Source of the DNA: CAYUNE01 sp964446115
Lineage (GTDB): Bacteria > Desulfobacterota > Desulfobulbia > Desulfobulbales > Desulfobulbaceae
DNA: 64,000 nucleotides
Direction: 5' to 3'
Assembly (NCBI GenBank): GCA_964446115.1
Contig: CAYUNE010000044.1
Location: 22,063-86,062 of the forward strand
The stretch's first letter is position 1, and each line of letters starts with the position of its first letter. Both the position numbers and the translations under genes were made by a program. Below the pieces are notes generated by a model. That model had not been told where the DNA came from. It saw only the letters and a program-made list of their open reading frames with translations, and searched no databases. Shown here piece after piece: positions 15,232 to 24,615 of the stretch.

Positions 15232-17934
15232 TTACTGCTGATCTTTGGGAATCCAGTTGAAGTTGGTGTTTTCAGGAGTCAGATAGGTCCGGGAACCAGC
15301 CTCGATAACCTTCTTCTCCTCCTGGATAACGGGATCATCCCAGATTGCCCTGCCGGTCTTCTTCTTCAGACCTTTCTTGAAGTAATCATCGGTGAAGACG
15401 ATGGGATCGGTCTGCCAGAAGCCGTAGCGCTTGGTGTCGTAATAGGAGCCCACCTTGCGGACGTCGCCGTTGGAAACCCCTTCCTTGACCATGCGCTTGG
15501 CCCCGCCCACGAGCTTGGCCGGGTCGCGCTTGAGCAGCTCGCCGTAATTCTGCTGCTGCAGATCCAGATAACGCAGGGCCCGATAGGTGTCGGACTTGGT
15601 CAACAGGGCGTCCATCTCTTTTTTGTTGAAGAAACGCGCCCCCTTCTGGGTGGTTATCTGCAGCGGCTTGCCGTCGGCGGCCACCACCTGCTTGATCTGG
15701 AAGTCGATGGGCAGCCCCGCCCGGGTCGAATCCAGCTGCGGCACCCAGGTATCCCCGGCCTTGTAGAAGACCGAGCGACCCAATCCGGCAGCCTCGCCGT
15801 TGGTGTGACACTCTTCACACATTCGGCCGCGGTTGCTGATGGTATGCGGGGAATAGGCGTTCATCACCAGGCCGGCCCTGCCGTCCTTGGTCTTCACCAG
15901 CTCGCTGTCCATAAAGATCTGGGCTTTCACCTTTTTCTTGATGGCCTGGAGCTCAAGCTTGACCTTGCGGCGCTCGTCGGGATCGGAGGTCTCGATCAGT
16001 TTTTTCTTGATCTTCTTCTCCTCCATCCGCAGTTTACCGACATTGGGACCGATATGGCTGATGAAGTACTGATACTGCGGCCTGAACATGGATACCTTGC
16101 CCTGGGCGTTTTTCCCGAGAATGACATCTTCCCAGTTCCTCATGGTGAGGGAACCGAACCAGATACCGGTGGTCTTCTCGCCGTTGAGCAGATCCATTTC
16201 CTCGGCCTTGGGCCAGGCATCTTTCTTCATGCCCTTGAACTTCCTGTCCGGAGTCTGCATCTTGTCGCCCACACCACTGCCGAGCACGGCATAGAGCAGT
16301 TTCAGCGTCTGCGGATCGGGCTCGCGCCATCTCTTCCACTTCTTGTAGGAGGGATAGTCTTCGCGCATCAGATGGGTTCCGAAATCCAGGCTTGCCCAGG
16401 CCGAATGACAGGCCGAGCACTCCATGTTTTTCATGTGACCGGCGACGGTATGGGAAACCGGCTGTTCCTTGATATCCTTGAGCTGCGGGATCTCATGTTT
16501 CTTGCCGGTGACCTTGGAGGTGAGTACCAGTTTACCGCCTTCCATCTTCACATGGGCAAGCTTGGTGCCCTTGGCCGTGACCGCAACCTCATCTCCCTCC
16601 TTGGCGGAGTAGTTGGGGTTGGAGGCGGCCGCCTTGAGCGCCGCATCTCCCTTGGCAAGCTTGGCGGTCTTGGCTGCGGCTTCGGGGGTCCCGTGACAGG
16701 TATCACAGCTAACCTCCAGGGCCTCATGTGCCGCTGCCAAGGTCTTTCCGTTGCCCATGGCCTCGGAAGAGGTGTGGCAATCGATACAGGCAAGACCGGC
16801 TTTATAGTGAAGATCCGGGTTCAGGGTGTGATGATCGATGCCGTAAGGCGCCAGCGGAGCGTTCCACTTGTAGCGCGGCGACCGATACATCTTTTCATAG
16901 TCATGCTCGAAAAGGCCGATATACTCGGTGCCCACCCGGTTGCCGCTGTGACAACGCACGCACTGGGTGGTGGGGATCGCCGTGGTCAGCCGGTGCTTCA
17001 TGGGATAACCGCGTTTTGAGATCAGACCCGAGAGATCGGTCTTCAGTTTCACATCCTTGGCCTTGGCCTCCTCGTTGGCCTTCTGGGCCGCCTGGATGGC
17101 CTTGTCGCCGCTGATGCTCTTGCCGTCATTGGCATAGATCATATGGCAGGCAGCACAGCCCGTTGCCCGATAGTCACCGAGACGATTGGGCGCCGGGGAG
17201 TTGATATGGCAGCGCAGACATTTCTTGCGCAGCATGTCGTCCACCAGCTGGCCGGATTCCTTCTGGGTGGGAATGACCTTGGTGCCTCCCTTGCCGTTGA
17301 CGCTGAAATGGGCACCGACATCACCCTGGGCACCCCAGGCATACCGGGTGGCGTTGATCTCGCCGGCCGAGGTGGACATCAGCGAGGTCTCAACCTTGTG
17401 TAGCTGGTCGGCATGACAGTCTGCGGTACCGCAGGTCTTGGCCACCACCTTGCCGTCGGAGGGATTGGCGAACATGCCCTTGTGGGCGGCGTCCATCTTG
17501 TCCGCCTTGTCATCGCCCTGGTGGCACTGCACACAGGCGAAGTCATGGGTGTCGCTGATCGCCTCAATGCCCTCGTGGCACTTCAGACATCCTCCGCCCT
17601 TGGTTGCGGCCTTGGCACCTGCAAAGACCTTGTCCACCGGAAACTTGATTTCCAGATACTCCTTTTCCAGCATATGTTTCCGGGTGCCGTTCCAGGCAAA
17701 GGGAACGCCTTCCGGCGTCACCTTCATCATTTCGCCATCCACCTTTTTCATGGGTAACTCGAAACGGCGGGGATCGGCGAAATCGGACAGGTCATCCACC
17801 TTCTTGAGGGGATAGGTCTTGTTTCCGACCTTGATGGTCTTCTCCGCCGCCAGGGTCGGAGTCATCGAACCGCCGAGCAGCAGACCGAAGGCACCACAGG
17901 CCAATACCGTCAAAGCTATTTGGCTTTTTCTCAT
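15232..17934 (-). CDS. Large periplasmic decaheme cytochrome c with one CX4CH site
   Basis: 900 aa with a signal peptide (1-30, ending LAA). Nine CXXCH motifs (CLKCH at 116, CVQCH at 134, then CLRCH, CAACH, CVRCH, CIDCH, CDTCH, CSACH, CEECH) and one CX4CH (CGTADCH, 168-174). Haem order and spacing match the 771-aa protein encoded just upstream, so they are paralogues. A 270-residue segment between haems 9 and 10 is rich in lysine and has no haem motif. No lipobox or beta-barrel is seen, so it is probably soluble in the periplasm. The ATG overlaps the upstream stop (ATGA). Enzymatic versus conduit function is unknown; not recognised as OTR, HAO or NrfA. Confidence 0.85.
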   Translation of the reverse strand: MRKSQIALTVLACGAFGLLLGGSMTPTLAAEKTIKVGNKTYPLKKVDDLSDFADPRRFELPMKKVDGEMMKVTPEGVPFAWNGTRKHMLEKEYLEIKFPVDKVFAGAKAATKGGGCLKCHEGIEAISDTHDFACVQCHQGDDKADKMDAAHKGMFANPSDGKVVAKTCGTADCHADQLHKVETSLMSTSAGEINATRYAWGAQGDVGAHFSVNGKGGTKVIPTQKESGQLVDDMLRKKCLRCHINSPAPNRLGDYRATGCAACHMIYANDGKSISGDKAIQAAQKANEEAKAKDVKLKTDLSGLISKRGYPMKHRLTTAIPTTQCVRCHSGNRVGTEYIGLFEHDYEKMYRSPRYKWNAPLAPYGIDHHTLNPDLHYKAGLACIDCHTSSEAMGNGKTLAAAHEALEVSCDTCHGTPEAAAKTAKLAKGDAALKAAASNPNYSAKEGDEVAVTAKGTKLAHVKMEGGKLVLTSKVTGKKHEIPQLKDIKEQPVSHTVAGHMKNMECSACHSAWASLDFGTHLMREDYPSYKKWKRWREPDPQTLKLLYAVLGSGVGDKMQTPDRKFKGMKKDAWPKAEEMDLLNGEKTTGIWFGSLTMRNWEDVILGKNAQGKVSMFRPQYQYFISHIGPNVGKLRMEEKKIKKKLIETSDPDERRKVKLELQAIKKKVKAQIFMDSELVKTKDGRAGLVMNAYSPHTISNRGRMCEECHTNGEAAGLGRSVFYKAGDTWVPQLDSTRAGLPIDFQIKQVVAADGKPLQITTQKGARFFNKKEMDALLTKSDTYRALRYLDLQQQNYGELLKRDPAKLVGGAKRMVKEGVSNGDVRKVGSYYDTKRYGFWQTDPIVFTDDYFKKGLKKKTGRAIWDDPVIQEEKKVIEAGSRTYLTPENTNFNWIPKDQQ

Positions 17935-20246
17935 TTTGTCACCTCCTTTGCCGTGGCGTTCATAGCGGTTTTCACAATGCCGTCATCGGACGGTTTCACC
18001 ACCGCGGCGCTCTTGGCGGCCTTTTTCAGGAAGTCATCCTTCTTGCACTTGGTGGGGAATTCCTCGTAGGCCTTGTAAATATCCTGATAGATCGGATCAT
18101 TGTAGCCGTCATGACACGGCAGACAGTTTCCAACCTTGAGGATACGGTTCATCTCGGCCTGGTTAAAGGGCCGGGAACCCACATGCGAGGTGGATGCGAT
18201 CTGGTTCCCCTGGGGCGTAGCCATGACATCCAGCGGGAAGGCGGCGCTCAGGCCCGAACGATCCATCTCATAGGTGTATTTGATACTGTCCTTATTACCG
18301 CTGGGATCGGGATCAATGGTGAGCTGGCCGCGGCCCATGCCGATCGTCTTGGTGTTGAGGTGGCAATCCTCGCAGGAGCGGACCTCGGTACGCACGGTAT
18401 GGGTGAAAACCGGGTTGGTGGCCACACTGGAATATCCTTCTGACGACTGGAAGACGAAGTTGTCGAAGTCGCCGATGATCTCGCCCTTGTCGTTGACCGC
18501 GTTGAAGAAGACCTGGCAGCCGGGCACATAGGTGGTGACCATGCCCTTGGCGCTGATCCCCAGAAGCGGCGTATCATAGCGGACGTAGGTACGGAACTCC
18601 GGCCACTTGCCGGCTGATTTCTGGAAGGTGAGCTTATCCTTGCCCTTGTTGGTCTGGTCATAGTTGTCATGACAACCGTAACACTGGGAGGTGTGACGGG
18701 CATGGCAGGCCCAGCATTCCATCCTCTCCTGGTGCTGCGGGATGGAGTGAACGCCCTTCTTGTTGGTAATGATCGGGGTCAGGTGCTCACGGCCGTCAAA
18801 CTTGGAGAGCAGGATGGGCTCGCCGTCGATGATCTTGACGTTGGTGTACTTGTTGCCGCGGGCGGTGACCACCATTTCGTCGCCCACCTTGTTCTCGTAG
18901 TTGGGCGAAACCATACCCAGGCGAATGACCCGGTCGGCGGGATCGGTAACCTTGGTGGTGATGATTCCCTCTTTGTAACTGCCGTGGCAGTCCTGACACC
19001 TGATCTCGCACTGCTCGTGCTTCTTGGAGTAAAGATTGCCGTCGCCCATGGTGTCGAACTGGGTGTGACAGTCGATGCACTCCATCCCCTTTTCGTAATG
19101 GATATCCATCATCGGGGTGTTGTAGTACTTGCCGTGATACTTCTCGCTGGAGTGCTTGCCGGCCATAAACGGGGTCCCGTAGAAATCGGACTCGACCCGG
19201 CCCTCGTAGCTCACGCCGGTACGACCGCCGCGGTTGTGGCAGTGGATGCACTGCTCGGCGGGAACAGCGGTGGTGACCTGATGGACCTTGCCGTGGCCAC
19301 GTTCATCCTTGGGAATGGTGGGATCGCTGCCCTTGTAATATCCATCGTTGTCATAGAGAACGTGACAGGCGGCGCAGCCCTGGGCCCGATAGTCGGCCGG
19401 GGCCTGCTTGCCCTCGTTCCAGAAATGACAGCGGGCGCAGGATTTCCGCCACTGGCTGTCAGCGTTTTCGCCCTTGATCTGCATGGGATTGCCCATGTCG
19501 TCAACGGTGATGGGGTTGCCGTCCTCATCGGTCTCCAGATCCTTGGCCGAGAAAACCGGCAGGGTGTCCATCTTCTTGACGCCGCCGCGGTGCGCGGGGA
19601 CGTAATCCTTATCGTCCATACCCACGCCGGAATAGGTGGAGAACTTGGTCTCCTGGGCGCAGTACTGGTAACGCAGGGCACCGGAAATACCGGATTGCAG
19701 TCCCATTACCGTACGACGCACCCGATAGACATGATTCATGTCTTCCTGCTCATGGCCGTAATGGCAGCCGACCAGGCCGCAGGATTTTTCCAGAATACGC
19801 AGATTCGACGGATTCCTCTTACCCTTCATGGAACGGGCCGCAATCATATCCTTGTGAGCCTCGGCCTTGATAAGGGAATCGGGCTTGGCGCTGCCGTGAC
19901 AAATGGTGCAGCCGAAGGTCTCAATGGGATGAAACGCCGACATCTGCTCGATACCGTCATGGCAGGTGAGACATTTTTCGGTTACCTTTCCGCGTTTGGC
20001 CTTGTGTGGAAGTTTTGCATCATCAATGACCAGCACCTTCTCCACCAGCTCCTTCTTCATCCACATTTCTTTCTTGTCCGGCTGTTTGGCGGCCATCTGA
20101 TGATTGTACTTTTTCTGCCATTTTTTCCATTCATTGGCGGGATCGGCAGCGGCATCCGCCGTCCTGATCCCGAGAGCGGAAAGGCAGACGAACAGAGCCA
20201 ATGCCGAAATCAGCAAAGCGTGCGCATGTTCGTTTCCATTTTTCAT
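17931..20246 (-). CDS. Large periplasmic dodecaheme cytochrome c with one CX4CH site
   Basis: 771 aa with a signal peptide (about 1-33). Eleven CXXCH motifs (CLTCH at 92, CTICH at 113, CARCH, CAACH, CIHCH, CIDCH, CQDCH, CWACH, CYGCH, CEDCH, CLPCH) and one CX4CH (CGLVGCH, 156-162). The third-position CX4CH and most spacings match the 900-aa partner; this protein adds the CYGCH and the last CLPCH. CX4CH haem sites are known from tetraheme cytochrome c3. The linked position behind the Rieske/b complex suggests it accepts electrons from the quinol side. A redox enzyme role cannot be excluded. Confidence 0.85.
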   Translation of the reverse strand: MKNGNEHAHALLISALALFVCLSALGIRTADAAADPANEWKKWQKKYNHQMAAKQPDKKEMWMKKELVEKVLVIDDAKLPHKAKRGKVTEKCLTCHDGIEQMSAFHPIETFGCTICHGSAKPDSLIKAEAHKDMIAARSMKGKRNPSNLRILEKSCGLVGCHYGHEQEDMNHVYRVRRTVMGLQSGISGALRYQYCAQETKFSTYSGVGMDDKDYVPAHRGGVKKMDTLPVFSAKDLETDEDGNPITVDDMGNPMQIKGENADSQWRKSCARCHFWNEGKQAPADYRAQGCAACHVLYDNDGYYKGSDPTIPKDERGHGKVHQVTTAVPAEQCIHCHNRGGRTGVSYEGRVESDFYGTPFMAGKHSSEKYHGKYYNTPMMDIHYEKGMECIDCHTQFDTMGDGNLYSKKHEQCEIRCQDCHGSYKEGIITTKVTDPADRVIRLGMVSPNYENKVGDEMVVTARGNKYTNVKIIDGEPILLSKFDGREHLTPIITNKKGVHSIPQHQERMECWACHARHTSQCYGCHDNYDQTNKGKDKLTFQKSAGKWPEFRTYVRYDTPLLGISAKGMVTTYVPGCQVFFNAVNDKGEIIGDFDNFVFQSSEGYSSVATNPVFTHTVRTEVRSCEDCHLNTKTIGMGRGQLTIDPDPSGNKDSIKYTYEMDRSGLSAAFPLDVMATPQGNQIASTSHVGSRPFNQAEMNRILKVGNCLPCHDGYNDPIYQDIYKAYEEFPTKCKKDDFLKKAAKSAAVVKPSDDGIVKTAMNATAKEVTK

Positions 20247-20427
20247 AAACCCCTCCTTTTACTTGGACATCTTTTGTATTGTCCTCTGTTACACTGTGTA
20301 CTACGCAGATTATCTCTCGTCTCTATGCCATGGCTTTGTCCTCCTTTTTTTTGTCTGTTGCTCCAGAGTTATTGCTCCATCTATTTTTCGCCCGCCCCGG
20401 CGGACAGGCATCGGATTTTTCGATTTC

Positions 20428-20922
20428 CTACCAGTTCTTGGCGGCCTGACAGCGGCAGAGATCGCGTAGCTTGAGAATCAGTGACCTGATCTTGTCGTCA
20501 TTGTCCAAGGCCGCTCCCCAGGGCGGCATCAGAGTGGACTTTGCCACCTCCACCCCGCCCAGGTTGATGGTGTCGAAGAGTTTCTGGTCGTTGCGGGCTG
20601 ACATAAAAGCCGCATCGGTGTGGTTTGCCGGTTTGACGATGAGTTTCGGGGCGTTGAAACCGTTGCCGTCTCCCTTGACCCCGTGACAGGGCGTACAGTA
20701 GTGGTTATAGAGTTCGGTGCCCCACTCAAGGCTCGGCTTGCGCCCCTTGTCCGCCCCGGCAACCGCTGCTTCCCCTCCGCCCTTGTCGGCCGGCTGCCGG
20801 AGCTGCATTCCGGCCGGATCGCCGGCTTTTTCTATCTTTTCCGCTGCAATGGCCGGTATCACCCGGATCAGCAGAGTACAGGCAAGAAACAAGAGGCCGG
20901 CATGGATCAATCGCTTTCTCAT
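20428..20922 (-). CDS. Periplasmic monoheme cytochrome c
   Basis: 164 aa from ATG 20922 with a GGGAGGG ribosome site eight bases upstream; the longer open frame runs back into the octaheme gene. Signal peptide at about 1-27, haem site CTPCHG near 76-81, Met ligand in LMPPW. It shares the HTDAAFM and KLFDTINLGG segments with the two other monoheme cytochromes of the cluster, making a three-member family. A C-terminal CRC is unpaired. It lies between the octaheme and dodecaheme genes. Probably carries electrons between the membrane complex and the large cytochromes. Confidence 0.83.
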   Translation of the reverse strand: MRKRLIHAGLLFLACTLLIRVIPAIAAEKIEKAGDPAGMQLRQPADKGGGEAAVAGADKGRKPSLEWGTELYNHYCTPCHGVKGDGNGFNAPKLIVKPANHTDAAFMSARNDQKLFDTINLGGVEVAKSTLMPPWGAALDNDDKIRSLILKLRDLCRCQAAKNW

Positions 20923-20923
20923 C

Positions 20924-23062
20924 TTAATTCCCTCCCATCTGCTGGGCCTGTCTGAGGAGCAACTCATCCTCCCAACGTCGCTTGATCTGTTGCCAGACCC
21001 CGGGTGAAATCTCGGTAAAGCCCTGCAGGAGTTCGGTGAGTTTCTCAACCTCATCGGGATAGAGTTCAAAGTTGGGCATCTGGATATCGGGGATAAAGGC
21101 CTGGGGATTTTGCAACCACCGGGCAACCCACTCCTTGCGGAGACGGTTGCCGAGATCACTCTGATCCGGGCCGACAATGCCGCCCTCGCCGTTCCAGGAA
21201 TGGCAGGCCTGGCAGGCGAAGGTCTGCCAGTACATCTTCCAGGCATCCTCGGTGTCCTTTTCGTTCATCCGCTTGACCACCGGCGTGTAATGGGGAAAGG
21301 AGACCTTGTCGGCAGCGGCGAAAAAGGCGGCCAGGTCCTCGGTTTCCGCATCGGTGAAGTTGAAGGTGGGCATTCGGGTGGGCTCGATGCCCAGGGGCCG
21401 GATTTTGAAAGGCGCCTTGAGAAAACCGGTGAGCCAGCGGGGATTGACCCGAGCGCCTTCAAAGGAGAGATCCGGACCGATATTACCGCCGCGCCCGGCG
21501 ATACGGTGACAGCCGCGGCAGTTGTTGCGCTCCACCAGCCTCTCGCCCCGGAAAGCGGGAGCAGCGGGATCGTTGAGCGTCTTGACGTATTTGGCCGGAA
21601 TATCAAAGGGGCGAATACCCAGTAAAAAGGTAACCAGGCTTTCGGCCTCCTCTTGGGAAAATCCGAACTTGGGCATCAGGGTGGGCATTTCCGCGGTATT
21701 GAAAGCCCGCGGGTTTTTCACCTTGAGCAGCAGCCAATCGGAAAGGGTATGGGGAATATCGGCATCGGCAAAGACCAGCTCGTCCACCCGCTTGACTCCG
21801 ATGCCGTCATGCTCTGGGGCATTGTAGCCCAGTTCGAATTCACCGATCTTGTGACAGCCGGTGCAGCCCTTGTCGCGGATCAGGGTCTTGCCGCGGGCAA
21901 TCAGGTCCGCATCGGCGGGCCCAGTGCCTGCGGTGATCTCTTCCCCGCCCTTAAGCGACATCAGATATCCCACCAGCGGGCCGATATCCTCCTCCGGCAC
22001 CCGCAGCACGGGCATGGCGGTTTCGGGCCAGTATTTCTTCGGATCCCTGATCCAGGCGGCCAGCCAGGTTGGGTTGGTCTTCTCGCCGATCCGCGACAGG
22101 TCGGGTCCGAATCCCTCATCCTTGCCGTCGATGGCGTGGCATCCCAGGCAGCCGAGATCCTCAAACTTTTTCCTGCCGATCTCCATGTCGCCGGTTGCTC
22201 CGCTTCCGGTGGCCGGTGACTGGGCAAGGCTTATGAGATAGGCGGCCATGGCGCGGATTTCATCGTCGGCCAGTTCGAAGTCGGGCATGACGGTCCGGGC
22301 CAGGTAGCGCTTGGGCTGCTTGACCCAGTAAGCGATCCAGTCCGGGGTGGTCTTGGTGGCCACCGCGGTGAGGATAGGGCCGATGCCGGTGGGCCGGTCA
22401 TATCCCTTGAGCAGGTGACAGCCCAGGCAGTTATTCTCCATGTACAGGGTACGGCCCTTGGAGTAGACCGGTGCATCCTCCAGCACGGTCTGCTCGGCCA
22501 GTTGCGGGGAAAGGGGATGGCAGCCGACACAGGAGGACTCGGCCCTGGTTCCCGGCAGAAAGGGTTTGACCCAGTTTTCGGCATGTCCGTGGGCCTCCTC
22601 GGCGTTGAGAGCCACACCCTGGCCTGCGTGACAGATCACGCAGCCGTACTGATCCACGGGATGACGATCAGCATCCAGATGTTTGCCGGGATGGGTGGTG
22701 AACGGCTGCGGCGCATCGGCAAACCGGGGCGATTCCACCCCCAGGTGACAGGTCATGCAGCGATCGGTAATGCTGAAATCCGTCAACCACAGTTGCCTGA
22801 TCCTGGTCTTGCGGCAATCAATCGACTCCCGCCGCTTGGCCAGTAATGCCAGCATATCGCTCTTTTCCTTGCTGTCCGGCTGCTTTTGCAGTTCCGCCGC
22901 CTGTCGGGCGGTGATCTCATTGTCCAGGCGGGTGAACCGGCGCTGATATTTCTTCCAGGGCCGCCACAGTTCGGTCTCAAAGAACAGAACCACGCCAAGA
23001 CAGACCAGAAGCGCTCCCGAGAGCCAGAGAAGAACCTTGGTATACTTTTCCGATAACTTCAT
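20924..23062 (-). CDS. Membrane-anchored octaheme cytochrome with five cytochrome c folds
   Basis: 712 aa from ATG 23062 with a GAGGTG ribosome site. One N-terminal TM anchor (about 8-28). Three CXXCH sites in the first third (CMTCH, CVICH, CVGCH) form a multiheme module. Five single-haem cytochrome c folds follow (CLGCH, CLGCH, CTGCH, CRGCH, CQACH), each with a W-x5-P motif and a Met ligand segment (VMPDF, AMPVL, EMPTLMP, RMPTF, QMPNF). It follows subunit IV with the gene order of petC in b6f operons, so it probably replaces cytochrome f/c1 and passes electrons onward. The start lies just after the subunit IV stop. Confidence 0.85.
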   Translation of the reverse strand: MKLSEKYTKVLLWLSGALLVCLGVVLFFETELWRPWKKYQRRFTRLDNEITARQAAELQKQPDSKEKSDMLALLAKRRESIDCRKTRIRQLWLTDFSITDRCMTCHLGVESPRFADAPQPFTTHPGKHLDADRHPVDQYGCVICHAGQGVALNAEEAHGHAENWVKPFLPGTRAESSCVGCHPLSPQLAEQTVLEDAPVYSKGRTLYMENNCLGCHLLKGYDRPTGIGPILTAVATKTTPDWIAYWVKQPKRYLARTVMPDFELADDEIRAMAAYLISLAQSPATGSGATGDMEIGRKKFEDLGCLGCHAIDGKDEGFGPDLSRIGEKTNPTWLAAWIRDPKKYWPETAMPVLRVPEEDIGPLVGYLMSLKGGEEITAGTGPADADLIARGKTLIRDKGCTGCHKIGEFELGYNAPEHDGIGVKRVDELVFADADIPHTLSDWLLLKVKNPRAFNTAEMPTLMPKFGFSQEEAESLVTFLLGIRPFDIPAKYVKTLNDPAAPAFRGERLVERNNCRGCHRIAGRGGNIGPDLSFEGARVNPRWLTGFLKAPFKIRPLGIEPTRMPTFNFTDAETEDLAAFFAAADKVSFPHYTPVVKRMNEKDTEDAWKMYWQTFACQACHSWNGEGGIVGPDQSDLGNRLRKEWVARWLQNPQAFIPDIQMPNFELYPDEVEKLTELLQGFTEISPGVWQQIKRRWEDELLLRQAQQMGGN

Positions 23063-23073
23063 CGATGAGCACC

Positions 23074-23787
23074 TCAAATATTGAACCAGGGCGTGACAAG
23101 CAGATACTTGATATGGAATACCTGGCGCAGGATCATCTTGATGGGCACGGCATACATCAGCGCCATCAGGGTCATGAGAATGAAATATCGTGTCTTGTCG
23201 AGCTTCTTATACACCTTCCAGCGTAGGATGACCGGCACGATATAGAAAAGCAGGGTGTAAACAAGCAGGCTGACGAGGCCGACTTTGAACTCGACGTTGG
23301 TGAGCACCACATCGGCGTGGTGGGCATTGTGGTCCCACGGTTCCCAGGGCCAGAAAAAAAACCAGGAAGGCCCGCGCATGAACTGGCCGACGACAATGGC
23401 ACCCATCCAGAGAATGTAACCGAACAGGAAACTGAACACCGCGAACTTGCGGGCTCCGAGATTGTATTCACCCACGCCTTTCGGGTTGTAATCCAGATAG
23501 GGAATAGCCATGAGCCCGAAAATAATGATGCCGGGCAGCACCACACCGGCATACCAGGGATCGAAGTAGACGAGGATTTCCTGAAGGCCAATGAAATACC
23601 AGGGGGCCTTGGCGGGATTTTCGGTGATCGATGGGGTGGCGATCTCCCTGAGGGGCGCATCGAGCCACAGTGACCAGACAATGAGCAGCAGCGTCACCGC
23701 CACCATGCACATGAGCTCCATAAAAGGCAGATCCGGCCAGACAAAGGGATTTCGTTGTTTTTTGGTTTTCTTTGCTGCTTCAGCCAT
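23074..23787 (-). CDS. petD: Cytochrome b6f-type subunit IV (cytochrome b C-terminal domain)
   Basis: 237 aa. The hydrophobic segments fit the C-terminal half of cytochrome b. The Qo-site region reads ENPAKAPWYFIGLQEILVYF, the equivalent of the PEWY loop, here with PWYF. Four membrane segments are expected. The protein is longer than plant subunit IV (about 160 aa), with an N-terminal extension and extra C-terminal helices. Together with the split b6 and Rieske genes it makes a menaquinol- or quinol-oxidising complex in the inner membrane. Confidence 0.85.
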   Translation of the reverse strand: MAEAAKKTKKQRNPFVWPDLPFMELMCMVAVTLLLIVWSLWLDAPLREIATPSITENPAKAPWYFIGLQEILVYFDPWYAGVVLPGIIIFGLMAIPYLDYNPKGVGEYNLGARKFAVFSFLFGYILWMGAIVVGQFMRGPSWFFFWPWEPWDHNAHHADVVLTNVEFKVGLVSLLVYTLLFYIVPVILRWKVYKKLDKTRYFILMTLMALMYAVPIKMILRQVFHIKYLLVTPWFNI

Positions 23788-23802
23788 CTTTTTCCCTCCT
23801 CC

Positions 23803-24564
23803 CTATAACGGTCTTGATATGCCGCCGTCCTTTCTGATCCGCCAGAAATGAACAGCCATGAAGACCGCCGCCGCGGCCGGTACCGCGATCACATGCAGCA
23901 CATAAAAACGCAGCAGGGCATTGGCTCCCACCGAGGTACCGCCGAGCAGGGCGAAACGCACATCGTTGAACTTGGTGACAATGGAAAAGGGCCCCTCGGC
24001 ACCCAGTACCGGCGTGGCCGCCGCCATATTGGTGCCCACGGTAATCGCCCAGAAGGCGAGCTGATCCCAGGGCAGCAGATAGCCGGTGAAGCTCATCAGG
24101 AGGGTAAGGGTAAGCAGCAGCACGCCGATGACCCAGTTGAATTCCCGGGGCGGCTTGTAGGAGCCGGTGAGAAAAACTCGCAACATGTGAAGCATGACGG
24201 CCAGGACCATGAGATGAGCGCCCCAGCGGTGCATGTTACGGAGTATCTGACCGAAGGGCACGTCGAACTGCAGATACTTCATGTCCAGATAGGCCATATC
24301 CACGGTGGGATGGTAGTAGAACATCAAAAGAATACCGGTGATGCATTCCACCAGAAAGGCAAAGAAGGTGATGCCGCCCATGCACCAGGTGAAACGGATA
24401 CGGAAGGCATGCTTGGGCATGCGGATGGGATGCAGGTGGAGAAAGACGTTACTGCGGATGACCTTGCCGCGGTTGGCGCCGGTATCTTCAAAATCATGTC
24501 GCCAGATCGATCTCCAGACCTGGGTGGACATCATCCTCTCTTTCAACGTCGGCTTGTCGCTCAT
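23803..24564 (-). CDS. petB: Cytochrome b6
   Basis: 253 aa. Bis-histidine haem ligands sit at His112/His126 (NMHRWGAH, LHMLRVF) and His224/His239 (FYVLHV, AVHFWRI). The 15-residue spacing of the second pair is the b6 type rather than bc1. GYLLPWDQLAFWA is the Qo-site segment. Four TM helices. Split from subunit IV by 15 bases, and preceded by the Rieske gene after a 51-base gap. It carries electrons across the membrane in the quinol oxidation complex. Confidence 0.92.
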   Translation of the reverse strand: MSDKPTLKERMMSTQVWRSIWRHDFEDTGANRGKVIRSNVFLHLHPIRMPKHAFRIRFTWCMGGITFFAFLVECITGILLMFYYHPTVDMAYLDMKYLQFDVPFGQILRNMHRWGAHLMVLAVMLHMLRVFLTGSYKPPREFNWVIGVLLLTLTLLMSFTGYLLPWDQLAFWAITVGTNMAAATPVLGAEGPFSIVTKFNDVRFALLGGTSVGANALLRFYVLHVIAVPAAAAVFMAVHFWRIRKDGGISRPL

Positions 24565-24615
24565 ACTGTTTGTTCCTTGCGTATTGTCGATATATCTATA
24601 GCCACGGGGCAGCCG

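Noticed and set aside
8860..20246. Nitrous oxide reductase (nos) gene cluster
   Set aside because: NosL-like, ABC, cytochrome and Rieske/b genes resemble clade II nos neighbours, but there is no nosZ or nosD, and the ABC permease is of FtsX type rather than NosY.
18669..20474. Plus-strand open frame (601 codons) opposite the dodecaheme cytochrome
   Set aside because: The opposite frame has 12 haem motifs and a signal peptide; the antisense frame is low-complexity and has no ribosome site.
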